Positions 12,103 through 20,958 of a stretch of DNA of 32,820 nt are shown piece after piece (position 1 is the stretch's first letter; the number at the start of each line of letters is the position of its first letter). Below the pieces are notes generated by a model. The model did not search any database. It was not told where the DNA came from and saw nothing but the letters and a program-made list of their open reading frames with translations. A program made the translations under genes and the position numbers. This stretch comes from Gammaproteobacteria bacterium (GTDB taxonomy: Bacteria; Pseudomonadota; Gammaproteobacteria; Pseudomonadales; Azotimanducaceae), in NCBI GenBank assembly GCA_027295305.1, contig JAPULC010000442.1:1-32820 (forward strand). Reading direction: 5' to 3'.

Positions 12103-12265
12103 AAACTAGGAGTTTGTGGAAAAACGATCTAGCAATCGTTTTTCTGCGCCCTCAGGCCCTCCATGGCCTTCGGGTGCTCCAAAAATCAAGCACTTCCGTG
12201 CTCGACTTTTGCTTGGCCGTCCCTGGCCAGAGACCTAGCAGCCTGTTGTTCAACATGCTGCTAGG
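12103..12265. repeat. Intergenic element made of consecutive stem-loops (candidate dispersed palindromic repeat)
   Basis: Six back-to-back inverted repeats: AAACT/AGTTT; GAAAAACGAT/ATCGTTTTTC; AGGCC/GGCCT; AAAATC-AGCAC/GTGCT-GA-TTTT; GGCC/GGCC; CCTAGCAGC-TGTTG/CAACA-GCTGCTAGG. Confidence 0.6.
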
Positions 12266-13898
12266 ACGTGTCTCCGCGTACGTGTCGAACCAGTGCGGCG
12301 GTGGCTGGATCGTGGGTCGGGCCCAGGAGCGGATGGGCCGGGTTCAGCTCCTGCTCGAGTTGATGCCCCAATCGCTTGGCGAGCTGGACGCCCCATTGGT
12401 CGAAGGAATTCACCCGCCAGATGATACCTTGGCAGAACACCTTGTGCTCGTAGAGCGCGATGAGCGCACCCAGTGAACGGGCGGATAGATTCTCGAGCAT
12501 GATGAGGTTGGAGCCGCGATTGCCTTCGATCGTTTGATGCTTTGCGAGGCGCGTGCGTTCGGAGGGGCTCAGCTCTGGCGGCAGCTCGCTCTCGCATTCG
12601 TCGGTGGGTCGCCCTCGGAGCAGCGCTTCCGATTGCGCGATGCAGTTTGCCAACATCGCTCGCGTATTTTCATCGCCGTTCGCGAGTGGGACGATGAAAT
12701 CGATGCCAGTACGGCGCGTGCCTTGCATGAGCAGCTGGTGAAATGAGTGCTGACTCACCGTGCCTGTACCTCCCCAAACAACCGGTGCCGTGTGCACGCG
12801 GGTCGGTGAGCCGTCGATACTCACAGATTTGCCGTTGCTTTCCATTTCGAGCTGCTGGAGGTACTCCGGGAGCTTCCGCAGTCGATGGGCATAGGGAATC
12901 ACCGCATGGCTGGTGGCGCCGAGAAAGTTAGCGTTCCAGACCCCCAGCAGCGCGAGAAGCAACGGAAGATTGGCCGACATCTCCTGCGATCTGAAGTGGT
13001 CGTCCATTGCGCGGGCTCCATGGAGAAGCTCGTTGACCTTTGACCATCCCAGCGCGATGGCGAGGGTGAGGATGCCGGCGGCAGACCACAGCGAGAAGCG
13101 TCCGCCGACCCATTCCCATATTGGAAATACGTTCTGCTCGTCGATCCCGAAGTCGCATGCACGTCGCGCGTTGCCCGTCACCGCCATGAAATGGCCGCCG
13201 AGCGTTTGCGGATCACCGCCGCGTTCGAGGAACCAGGACCGGGCACGCTCCGCGTTCAGCATCGTCTCGGGAGTCGTAAACGATTTGGAGACGATGATGA
13301 AAAGCGTGGTGTCCGGGGATAAACGACGTAGTGCCTCGCCGAGGTCGTGCTCGTCGTGGTTGGCGACGAAGTGGCAGCCTGGTTGGCTTGGGGTTCCCCG
13401 TAGCACGTCGAAGACGAGCTGCGGACCGCAAACCGAGCCGCCGATCCCAATGTGCACGACATCCGTGATGGGACTCCCGCCGTAACCGCGTTTTGCGCCG
13501 CTACGGATGTCGGACGCAAGTGAGCGGACCCGCTCGAGGACCGTGTTCACCTCGGAGTCGTGCCTGTCATCGCTGCGCAGGCGCGTGTGGTGGGCGCTGC
13601 GGTTTTCCGTGTAGTTGAGGGGCGCACCCGTGAATAGCGCATCGATAGCGTCCGGAAGCCCGCTCTCGGTTGCAAGCTCGATCAGAAGATCCATCGTCGC
13701 GCGGGTGACGTGCTGTTTGGAGTAGTCGATCTCGATGCCCGCGCCTGAGAGGGTGAAGTTGGCAAAACGTTTCGAGTCCTCGCTAACGAGATCATACAGT
13801 CGTGTTCGAACGAGATCTCGGGCGTGGGTGGAGAGTCGTTGCCACGCCGGCAAAGCCGTGGCGTCGGAGTGTTCGTCGAGCAAGGGGGGATCGCTCAT
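12261..13898 (-). CDS. pgi: Glucose-6-phosphate isomerase
   Basis: VVHIGIGGSVCGPQLVFDVL, FVANHDEHDL, SKSFTTPETMLNA, GGRFSLWSAAG, IALYEHKVFCQGIIWRVNSFDQWGVQLAK motifs. Confidence 0.97.
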   Translation of the reverse strand: MSDPPLLDEHSDATALPAWQRLSTHARDLVRTRLYDLVSEDSKRFANFTLSGAGIEIDYSKQHVTRATMDLLIELATESGLPDAIDALFTGAPLNYTENRSAHHTRLRSDDRHDSEVNTVLERVRSLASDIRSGAKRGYGGSPITDVVHIGIGGSVCGPQLVFDVLRGTPSQPGCHFVANHDEHDLGEALRRLSPDTTLFIIVSKSFTTPETMLNAERARSWFLERGGDPQTLGGHFMAVTGNARRACDFGIDEQNVFPIWEWVGGRFSLWSAAGILTLAIALGWSKVNELLHGARAMDDHFRSQEMSANLPLLLALLGVWNANFLGATSHAVIPYAHRLRKLPEYLQQLEMESNGKSVSIDGSPTRVHTAPVVWGGTGTVSQHSFHQLLMQGTRRTGIDFIVPLANGDENTRAMLANCIAQSEALLRGRPTDECESELPPELSPSERTRLAKHQTIEGNRGSNLIMLENLSARSLGALIALYEHKVFCQGIIWRVNSFDQWGVQLAKRLGHQLEQELNPAHPLLGPTHDPATAALVRHVRGDTS

Positions 13899-13922
13899 CG
13901 TTAGAGATCGCTCATCGTCAGA
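13889..13922. repeat. 17-bp tandem direct repeat at the panC/pgi junction
   Basis: GATCGCTCATCGTTAGA (13889-13905) followed directly by GATCGCTCATCGTCAGA (13906-13922), 16/17 identical. Confidence 0.9.
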
Positions 13923-14781
13923 GATCGATAGACAGGTTGTCGATGAGGCGAGTTCGACCTAGAGAAGCAGCTCCGAGGGCAATCAACTCCGTGCACGTCG
14001 CGTCGGGAATTTCCAGATCCGCCCGCTTTCTTACCTTGACGTAGTCCGGCAGAAATCCAAGTCGTTCCAGCTCAGCGCTTGCGGCGCTCGCAATCTCCTC
14101 GTAGGGGCGAGCGTCACCTGGCCGCACACCACTCTCGATCTCGGCTTTCATCTTGCTGAGTGTCCGGTATAGCCCCGGCGCCTTAGCACGCTCGTTGGTA
14201 TCGAGATACGCATTACGTGAGCTCAGCGCGAGGCCATCGGTGTCGCGCACGGTGGGCACACCGACGACTTCGATGGTCATGTCGAGATCGCTCACCATGG
14301 TGCGTATCACGATGAGTTGCTGGTAGTCCTTCTCTCCGAAGTAGGCGCGATCGGGCGAGATGATGTTGAAGAGCTTGTTCACCACCGTGGTGACGCCATC
14401 GAAGTGGCCGGGTCGATGGGCGCCGCACAAGATTCGTGTGAGGCCCGGAACCGCCACCGTGGTCATCGCTTGCATCGATTTGGGGTAGATACGGTCCAGT
14501 GACGGCGCGAACACGACATCGGTGCCTGCGCGTTCCAGCTTTTCTGCGTCTTCTTCGAGTGTTCGTGGATACCCGTCGAAGTCCTCGTTGGGGCCGAACT
14601 GCAGCGGGTTGACGAAAATGCTCACTACGACGAGATCGTTGTCGCGCCGTGCCGTTTCCACGAGAGCCAGGTGGCCCGGATGAAGATTGCCCATGGTGGG
14701 AACGAGGCCCACGGATTTACCCGCTACCCTCTCTGCGACAAGGGCCTCTCTGATTGTCTCGATGCCCGTATGGGTCTGCAT
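13918..14781 (-). CDS. panC: Pantoate--beta-alanine ligase
   Basis: VGLVPTMGNLHPGHLALVE, SIFVNPLQFGPNEDFDGYPRT, FGEKDYQQL motifs. Confidence 0.97.
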   Translation of the reverse strand: MQTHTGIETIREALVAERVAGKSVGLVPTMGNLHPGHLALVETARRDNDLVVVSIFVNPLQFGPNEDFDGYPRTLEEDAEKLERAGTDVVFAPSLDRIYPKSMQAMTTVAVPGLTRILCGAHRPGHFDGVTTVVNKLFNIISPDRAYFGEKDYQQLIVIRTMVSDLDMTIEVVGVPTVRDTDGLALSSRNAYLDTNERAKAPGLYRTLSKMKAEIESGVRPGDARPYEEIASAASAELERLGFLPDYVKVRKRADLEIPDATCTELIALGAASLGRTRLIDNLSIDL

Positions 14782-14812
14782 GTGGCTCGGCTAGGACCTT
14801 GAGCACACGCCC

Positions 14813-15634
14813 CTAGTTGAAGCAGTGCTCCGGTGCCGGGAAGGAGCCATTCTTCACCGCCGCCACGTAGGCAGCAAAGGCACCGCGGATGCCGTCGTTG
14901 GATTCCGGCAGGAAGTTTTTGATGAACTTGGGCGGCTTGATTGACGGCGGGGTGATTCCCAGCATGTCGTGCATCACCATGATCTGCCCATCGGTGTGTG
15001 GTCCGGCGCCGATGCCGATGACCGGGATGGACAACAGCTCCGTGATCTGACGCGCGAGTTCGACGGGGACGCACTCCAGCAGCAGAATGCTTGCGCCCTT
15101 GTCCTCGAGCATTTGCGCTTCCTCGACCATCGCGTTTGCCTGGGACGTATCGCGTCCCTGAACGCGATAGCCGCCAAGTCGGTTGATGCTCTGCGGGGTG
15201 AGCCCCATGTGGGCGCACACCGGGATGCCGCGCTCGGTCAACAGCCGCGTCGACTCGGCAATCCACGCGCCGCCTTCGAGCTTGACCATATGGGCGCCGA
15301 CGCGCATCAGGGCCGCTGCGCTCTCGAGGGTCTGCGGCTCGGCTGCATAGCTCATGAACGGCAGATCGGCCATCACGAGGGCCCCGGTATTGCCTGCTCG
15401 CACGCAGGTCATGTGGTAAATCATGTCGTCCAGGGTGACGGGCAACGTGGAATCGTGACCCTGTAGCACCATGCCGAGAGAGTCGCCGACGAGGATCACC
15501 TCCGCACCGGCGGAGCTGATCAACTCGGCAAACAGCGAGTCATAGGCCGTCAGGCATGCGAATTTCTCGCCGCGCTTCTTCAACGCCTGAAGCGTGTTGA
15601 CCGTAACTTTACGGACAGGCGCTTGGGTGCTCAT
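14813..15634 (-). CDS. panB: 3-methyl-2-oxobutanoate hydroxymethyltransferase
   Basis: [53 protein letters not shown]; adjacent to panC. Confidence 0.97.
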   Translation of the reverse strand: MSTQAPVRKVTVNTLQALKKRGEKFACLTAYDSLFAELISSAGAEVILVGDSLGMVLQGHDSTLPVTLDDMIYHMTCVRAGNTGALVMADLPFMSYAAEPQTLESAAALMRVGAHMVKLEGGAWIAESTRLLTERGIPVCAHMGLTPQSINRLGGYRVQGRDTSQANAMVEEAQMLEDKGASILLLECVPVELARQITELLSIPVIGIGAGPHTDGQIMVMHDMLGITPPSIKPPKFIKNFLPESNDGIRGAFAAYVAAVKNGSFPAPEHCFN

Positions 15635-15646
15635 GGTGCGAGCCTC

Positions 15647-16333
15647 TCAGAGTAGGCTTGGCTGCGGGTTGTAGTAGTTACGGGGGCCGCGAAACTCCAG
15701 GATCTCCTGAAGGAGGCTCTCATACTGCGCGTCATCGTTGACGAGATCAATTTCGCCGGCGTTGACGATGAGCAGCGGTGCCGAGTCGTAGAAGTGGAAA
15801 AAGCGCGCATACGCCTCGTTCAACGCTTCCAGGTAATCGGGTCGGATATATTGCTCTGCCGGGACGCCGCGGCGCTTGATCCTCGTCAGCAAAATCTCCT
15901 TCGGCGCCTGCAGATAGATCACGAGGCTGGGGGCCGGCTGTGAAATCGTGAGATGGGCGTAGACCTGGTTGTAGAGCGCGAGTTCCTCCTCGTTGAGAGT
16001 GAGCTCGGCGAACAGCCGATCCTTCTCCATCAGAAAATCGGCCACCCGCACGGGGCGAAACAGATCGTCTTGCCTGAGCTCGGCGAGCTGCTGCGCGCGA
16101 TGCAGCAGAAAGTAGAGCTGCGTGGACAGTGCATAGTTGCTGCCGTCGCGGTAGAACTTGTCAAGGAACGGGTTGGCGTATGACGGCTCGAGCAACGTCT
16201 CATAGTTGAAGCTCTCCGCGAGGCGCTTGGCGAGGGTCGTTTTGCCTACGCCAATGGGACCTTCCACCGCGATGAAGCGCGGCCGCATTGCCGTCTCCGC
16301 GAAGACCTGATTTGTGTGCAAGGCTCTCGTCAT
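15647..16333 (-). CDS. Deoxynucleoside kinase family protein (deoxyadenosine/deoxyguanosine kinase-like)
   Basis: IAVEGPIGVGKTTLA P-loop, YFLLHRAQQL, DFLMEKDRLFAELTL, IYLQAPKEILLTRIKRRG lid; ATG overlaps the pcnB stop (ATGA). Confidence 0.88.
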   Translation of the reverse strand: MTRALHTNQVFAETAMRPRFIAVEGPIGVGKTTLAKRLAESFNYETLLEPSYANPFLDKFYRDGSNYALSTQLYFLLHRAQQLAELRQDDLFRPVRVADFLMEKDRLFAELTLNEEELALYNQVYAHLTISQPAPSLVIYLQAPKEILLTRIKRRGVPAEQYIRPDYLEALNEAYARFFHFYDSAPLLIVNAGEIDLVNDDAQYESLLQEILEFRGPRNYYNPQPSLL

Positions 16334-17760
16334 TGGCGTCTCTCGGCTCTTGAATTCGAGCGGCTCCTCGAACCCCGGCGGCCTCTTCGCCGGGTTCCTG
16401 TGGGCCCGAGGTCGGCACGAATCCGACTGCGCTCGGTCTTGTCCAGCGCTTGATAGCGTTCCCACCAGTCCCCCAGATCCGTGAGAGCGTCTTCGGATTT
16501 TGCCCTCAGTAACAGAAAGTCGTAAGCGGCTCTGAATCGGGGATGCTGTAAAAGGCGTTCAACTCTCGAGGCCTGGCGCCGCTCGAGTCGCGGTTGTAGC
16601 TCCCACATTTCCTTAGCGAACGTGCTGAAACGCCGTGGCATGGCGACGCGCGATTGTTGCTTTGCGATGACCTCCAAGGCTGCGGTATGTAACGCGTCGG
16701 CGGGTGGCCTGCCGTCCGCGAGAAGACTCGCCCTCGCCTCGACGAGCGCTGGCCACAGAAGCACCGCGACCAGAAATCCCGGCGTGACCGGCAGCCCGTC
16801 CGCGATACGCCTGTCCGTGTTGTGCATGGCATCGAGGATCAGATCTTCCATGGTGTCGTCGAGGGCGTCCCAGGTCAGGGGCAGCAGGTGCTCGAGCAGT
16901 GTTGTCTTTCGCAGCTCCTGCCAAGCGCGCACCGAGTAACCGCTGAGGAGGAGCTTCGTCAACTCGTCGAACAACCTGGCCGGTGCTACCTCTTCCAGAA
17001 GAAACGCGAGATCGTCGATCGGGCGCAGCGTGTCCTCGGCGAAATCGAAGTCGAGCTTCGCCGCAAAGCGCGCGCCACGCAGCATTCGAACCGGATCTTC
17101 TCGATAGCGGACCTGGGGATCGCCAATCAACCGGATCTGACGCCGCTCGAGGTCGTCCATGCCGCCGGTGTAGTCATAGACGGAGAAATCAGCCGGCGTG
17201 TAGTAGAGCGCGTTGATCGTGAAATCGCGGCGTTGCGCATCCTGCTCGATCGTGCCATAGACGTTGTCGCGAAGGATCACGCCGCGATCCGATACGACAG
17301 CGTGTTGTTCGCCGTCGCGGTCCTCACCATTGCCTTGCGTGCTCGTCGTGAGAAGGCTTCTGAAAGTGGACACCTCGATGATCTCTCGACCAAAACGGAC
17401 ATGTGCAAGACGAAAGCGCCGACCGATCAGGCGACTGTTGCGAAACAGGCGCCGGACCTCGTCGGGATGAGCACTGGTGGCGACATCGAAGTCTTTCGGC
17501 AACAGTCCCAACAGGAGGTCGCGCACACTACCGCCTACCAGAAAGGCCTGGTGGCCCGCATTGAGCAATCGATACAGAACTTTCAGCGCGTTTTCACTGA
17601 TGTTCTTGCGCGAGATGGAGTGCTGATCTCTGGGGATGACGATCGGCGAGGGGTCAGTGACCACTGACGGGTTTACTTCCGACGCCATGTTTTCAGTGGC
17701 TTCACCAAACGACCACTTCATCTGAGGAGCATACCAGAGCCAGTGGGCTGTAACGCCCAA
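16330..17760 (-). CDS. pcnB: Poly(A) polymerase I (start codon uncertain)
   Basis: AFLVGGSVRDLLLGLLPKDFDVATSAHPDEVRRLFRNSRLIGRRFRLAHV nucleotidyltransferase signature; C-terminal basic tail GTRRRGRRGSRSRSNSRAERRQ. Confidence 0.93.
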   Translation of the reverse strand: MGVTAHWLWYAPQMKWSFGEATENMASEVNPSVVTDPSPIVIPRDQHSISRKNISENALKVLYRLLNAGHQAFLVGGSVRDLLLGLLPKDFDVATSAHPDEVRRLFRNSRLIGRRFRLAHVRFGREIIEVSTFRSLLTTSTQGNGEDRDGEQHAVVSDRGVILRDNVYGTIEQDAQRRDFTINALYYTPADFSVYDYTGGMDDLERRQIRLIGDPQVRYREDPVRMLRGARFAAKLDFDFAEDTLRPIDDLAFLLEEVAPARLFDELTKLLLSGYSVRAWQELRKTTLLEHLLPLTWDALDDTMEDLILDAMHNTDRRIADGLPVTPGFLVAVLLWPALVEARASLLADGRPPADALHTAALEVIAKQQSRVAMPRRFSTFAKEMWELQPRLERRQASRVERLLQHPRFRAAYDFLLLRAKSEDALTDLGDWWERYQALDKTERSRIRADLGPTGTRRRGRRGSRSRSNSRAERRQ

Positions 17761-17790
17761 TTTGGTAGTGGGTGATACAGTCCGCTGAAT

Positions 17791-19161
17791 TCACGTTCGT
17801 GCGCGTCGGGTGCGGGTCTTTTTTCGGGGAATGTTCAGCCGCTGACGCCGCTCCCAAAGGCTCTTGCGACTGATTCCGAGCTTCTCTGCGAGCTCGGTCT
17901 CCGTCATCTCATCCTGGTAATCCAAGACGATGTTCACGAAGTGCTCCTCGAGGGAGATCGGCTGCGCGCGTCGTGATGTGGCTTCGATAGGATCCTGCGA
18001 GGAGGCCAGCGAGAGGTCGATAGCGAGGAGCTCGGGATCGATGATCTGGGTATCGCAGAGGATGACTGCGCGCGCGATGGCATTCTCGAGCTCGCGTACG
18101 TTGCCGGGCCAGTGATAGGACTGGATCGTGCGCAACGCCTCACCGGATAGGGTGAGGCGGGGCTTGTTGAGCTTCTGGCAAGTACGCTCGAGAAGTGTCT
18201 GCGAAAGGTCCAGGATGTCGTCGCCTCGTTCCCGAAGAGGCGGCAGGGCGAGGGTCACGACGTTCAGACGGTAGAAGAGGTCCTGTCGAAAAGCCCCATT
18301 GGCCGTGGCCGCCTTGAGATCGCGATGGGTGGCAGCGATCAGGCGCACGTTCACACGTCGGGTCTCCACGCTGCCCACGCGTCGTATTTCGCCTTCCTGG
18401 AGCACGCGCAGCAATCGCGCTTGCGCCGCCATCGGCAACTCCCCGACTTCGTCGAGGAAGAGCGTGCCACCGTCTGCCGCCTCGAGCAGGCCGCTGCGCG
18501 GGGCGCTGGCGCCGGTAAACGCGCCTTTCTCGTATCCGAATAGTTCCGATTCGAGCAGGCTGTCGGGGATCGCCGCACAATTCAACGAGATCATAGGGGC
18601 ATCGCTGCGAGAACTGCCCTGATGGAGCGCTCGCGCAGCCAATTCTTTGCCGGTACCCGACTCGCCCTGGATCAAAACCGTTGACTCGGTGGGCGCGACC
18701 TTCCTGATCTGCTCGAACAAAGCGAGCATGGCCGGACAGGATCCAATCATGCCGGACACGGGGTAGTCACGGGAGAGCTCCGATCTGAGCGCTAGATTCT
18801 GGCGAATCAGCTGCTGCTCCTTCTGCACGCGGCTGATGCAGAGCAACATCTCATCGTGATCGAACGGCTTAGGTTGAAAGTCTGCGGCGCCGAGCTTGAT
18901 GGCATCCACCGCCGCGGCGATGCTGGGGCTCTGACTCGAGATGATCACCGGAGTGGGAGCCGCAAGTTGGATCAGATCGGTTCCGAGCCCGCCCGGTAGC
19001 CGCAGCTCGCTGATGATGACGGCGAAGCTCTGGAGATCTCGCCGCTCCCCGACCTCATCGAAGCTGCGCGCCTCGACCACGGAATAGCCATGTTGCTCCA
19101 GCAACTCCCGCAGAGATTGTCGGATGTGGGCCTCGCTATCGACGACGAGAATCTGGCTCAT
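17791..19161 (-). CDS. cbrB: Sigma54-dependent response regulator, CbrB-like (REC-AAA+-HTH)
   Basis: REC domain, GESGTGKE Walker A, GAFTGA loop (FGYEKGAFTGA), Fis-type HTH (ETELAEKLGISRKSLWERRQRLNIPRKK); located between pcnB and gluQ as CbrB is in Pseudomonas. Confidence 0.8.
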   Translation of the reverse strand: MSQILVVDSEAHIRQSLRELLEQHGYSVVEARSFDEVGERRDLQSFAVIISELRLPGGLGTDLIQLAAPTPVIISSQSPSIAAAVDAIKLGAADFQPKPFDHDEMLLCISRVQKEQQLIRQNLALRSELSRDYPVSGMIGSCPAMLALFEQIRKVAPTESTVLIQGESGTGKELAARALHQGSSRSDAPMISLNCAAIPDSLLESELFGYEKGAFTGASAPRSGLLEAADGGTLFLDEVGELPMAAQARLLRVLQEGEIRRVGSVETRRVNVRLIAATHRDLKAATANGAFRQDLFYRLNVVTLALPPLRERGDDILDLSQTLLERTCQKLNKPRLTLSGEALRTIQSYHWPGNVRELENAIARAVILCDTQIIDPELLAIDLSLASSQDPIEATSRRAQPISLEEHFVNIVLDYQDEMTETELAEKLGISRKSLWERRQRLNIPRKKTRTRRART

Positions 19162-19269
19162 GCTCGCGACCGCCCTTGAAAGGTTGACGCAAAGCCGGCG
19201 CACCGACCAAAGCTCGGCCGTAAACCGTATTTTGCTGGGCCGTGTCGCACATCCGTGCGCTCCTCCCTC

Positions 19270-19291
19270 CAGAATTCAAAAGCGAATTCTG
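19270..19291. repeat. Perfect 8-bp inverted repeat CAGAATTC-aaaagc-GAATTCTG in the cbrB/gluQ gap
   Basis: Arms 19270-19277 and 19284-19291. Confidence 0.75.
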
Positions 19292-19355
19292 TCACGCCCT
19301 CCATGGTGTGGATCAGAGGGGGCTTCTGGAACGGCAGATGATAACACGTCGTCGG

Positions 19356-20273
19356 TCAGCCTTCGGGATCGAGGTGCGTGGGAAGGCGCTTGCGTCGCCA
19401 CTGCATCGCGCCCCAATGAAGAAGCTCCGAGACCTCTGCCCCCTTCAATGTGCTGGGTGGCGGATGTCCCAGCTTGCGCATCACGTTCTCGAGATTTCCC
19501 CCGGATTGACTGTCGTGCAGCGCCACCGCGCCGCTCTGCTTACTGAGCTTGACGCCATTGGCGTTGGTAATGACCGGGACGTGCAGATACGCCGGCGTGT
19601 CGCAGCCAAGGACCTGCTGCAAGTAGATCTGCCGCGGCGTGTTGTCGAGTAGATCGGCGCCCCGTACGACGTGTGTGATCTTCTGTTCGTCGTCATCCAC
19701 TACAACCGCGAGCTGATAGGCGTGGAGCCCGTCGCGACGGCGCACGATGAAATCCCCAAGCTGGGCCGCAAGGTCTTGACTCACCCGGCCGAAGTTCAGA
19801 TCCGTAAATGCGATCTGCCCGGTGGGAACTTTGATACGTATGGAGTGCGCCTCCTCGCGGGGCACGTTGCGATTACGACAGGTTCCGCGATAGATGCCAC
19901 CCTGGAGCTGGCGTCGGGTGCAGCGGCAACGATAGACGCAGCCCATATCTGCAAGTTTCGCGAGTGCCGTTTCGTAGAGTTCGGCACGCGTGCTCTGGCA
20001 GACGACCTCGTCATCCCAATTGAGGCCGTGTGCCTCGAGCGCTTTCAGGATTTCGTCCTGGGCGCCAGGGATCTCCCGCGGCGGATCCAGGTCCTCCATA
20101 CGCACGAGCCAGCGGCCGTGGTGCGCGCGGGCGTCCAGGTAGCTCGCCACCGCGGCCAGCAACGAGCCCATGTGTAGAGGTCCGGTGGGAGACGGTGCGA
20201 ACCGTCCGACGTAATTGCTTTGGGATGAGTCCTGCGACACGTGGCGATGCGATACCCGTGCGGTGCCCGTCAA
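19356..20273 (-). CDS. gluQ: Glutamyl-Q tRNA(Asp) synthetase
   Basis: GRFAPSPTGPLHMGSLLAA signature, CRCTRRQLQ...YRGTCRNR zinc-site cysteines, no anticodon-binding domain; next to dksA; TTG start overlapping dksA stop. Confidence 0.95.
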   Translation of the reverse strand: MTGTARVSHRHVSQDSSQSNYVGRFAPSPTGPLHMGSLLAAVASYLDARAHHGRWLVRMEDLDPPREIPGAQDEILKALEAHGLNWDDEVVCQSTRAELYETALAKLADMGCVYRCRCTRRQLQGGIYRGTCRNRNVPREEAHSIRIKVPTGQIAFTDLNFGRVSQDLAAQLGDFIVRRRDGLHAYQLAVVVDDDEQKITHVVRGADLLDNTPRQIYLQQVLGCDTPAYLHVPVITNANGVKLSKQSGAVALHDSQSGGNLENVMRKLGHPPPSTLKGAEVSELLHWGAMQWRRKRLPTHLDPEG

Positions 20274-20716
20274 CCGTGCAGCTGGCGCTCCCTGATCTCC
20301 TCGAGTGTCTTACAGTCCACGCACTGAGCGGCGGTGGGCCGCGCCTCGAGGCGCTTGATACCGATTTCCACACCGCAGGTGTCGCAGAACCCGTAATCTT
20401 TCTGGTCTATTCGCTCGACGGTCTGATCGATCTTCTTGATCAGTTGGCGCTCACGGTCGCGGGTCTTGAGCTCGATCGAGAACTCTTCCTCCTGGCTCGC
20501 TCGGTCGGTGGGATCTGGAAAATTGGCTGCTTCGTCCTGCATGTGGTGGACGGTGCGATCGACTTCCTCCATCAACTCGAGGCGCCAATCGAGCAGGATG
20601 TTGCGGAAATGCCCGAGCTGGGGAGCATTCATGTAAGCCTCGCCTTTCTTGGCTCGATAGGGAGTGAAATTCTGGAAGTTCGAAGATTCCGGTTTCTTCT
20701 TGCGCCTAGTCGCCAT
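20270..20716 (-). CDS. dksA: RNA polymerase-binding transcription factor DksA
   Basis: PDPTDRASQEEEF coiled-coil tip and CDTCGVEIG...CVDCKTLEEIRE zinc finger. Confidence 0.98.
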   Translation of the reverse strand: MATRRKKKPESSNFQNFTPYRAKKGEAYMNAPQLGHFRNILLDWRLELMEEVDRTVHHMQDEAANFPDPTDRASQEEEFSIELKTRDRERQLIKKIDQTVERIDQKDYGFCDTCGVEIGIKRLEARPTAAQCVDCKTLEEIRERQLHG

Positions 20717-20958
20717 TGAGTGATTACCCTCACTTGGTTGACCGGGCCGCCATGCGGCGGACGGCGAACGTTACCAAAACACCTGGCGATTCGCCAGACC
20801 AGATTGAGCGTGCGTTGGCATGCGGTAAGTGCGCAGAATTTGGGGCAATTTCCGCCGTTTCAAGGGCCCACACGGGCCATCGGATGGGGTGCGCTCGGCT
20901 GCCATTTTCGCAATATCCATCGAGCTAGAATAGACCCTTCCGCGGCAATCGATGGCCA

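Noticed and set aside
12114-12476. 120-aa plus-strand ORF across the pgi/acs gap and the pgi 3' end
   Set aside because: Covers the hairpin element and antisense pgi codons; no protein signature.
20790-20812. CTGGCG-ATT-CGCCAG hairpin upstream of dksA
   Set aside because: Short 6-bp stem that is expected by chance in GC-rich DNA; no T-tract or conserved context.
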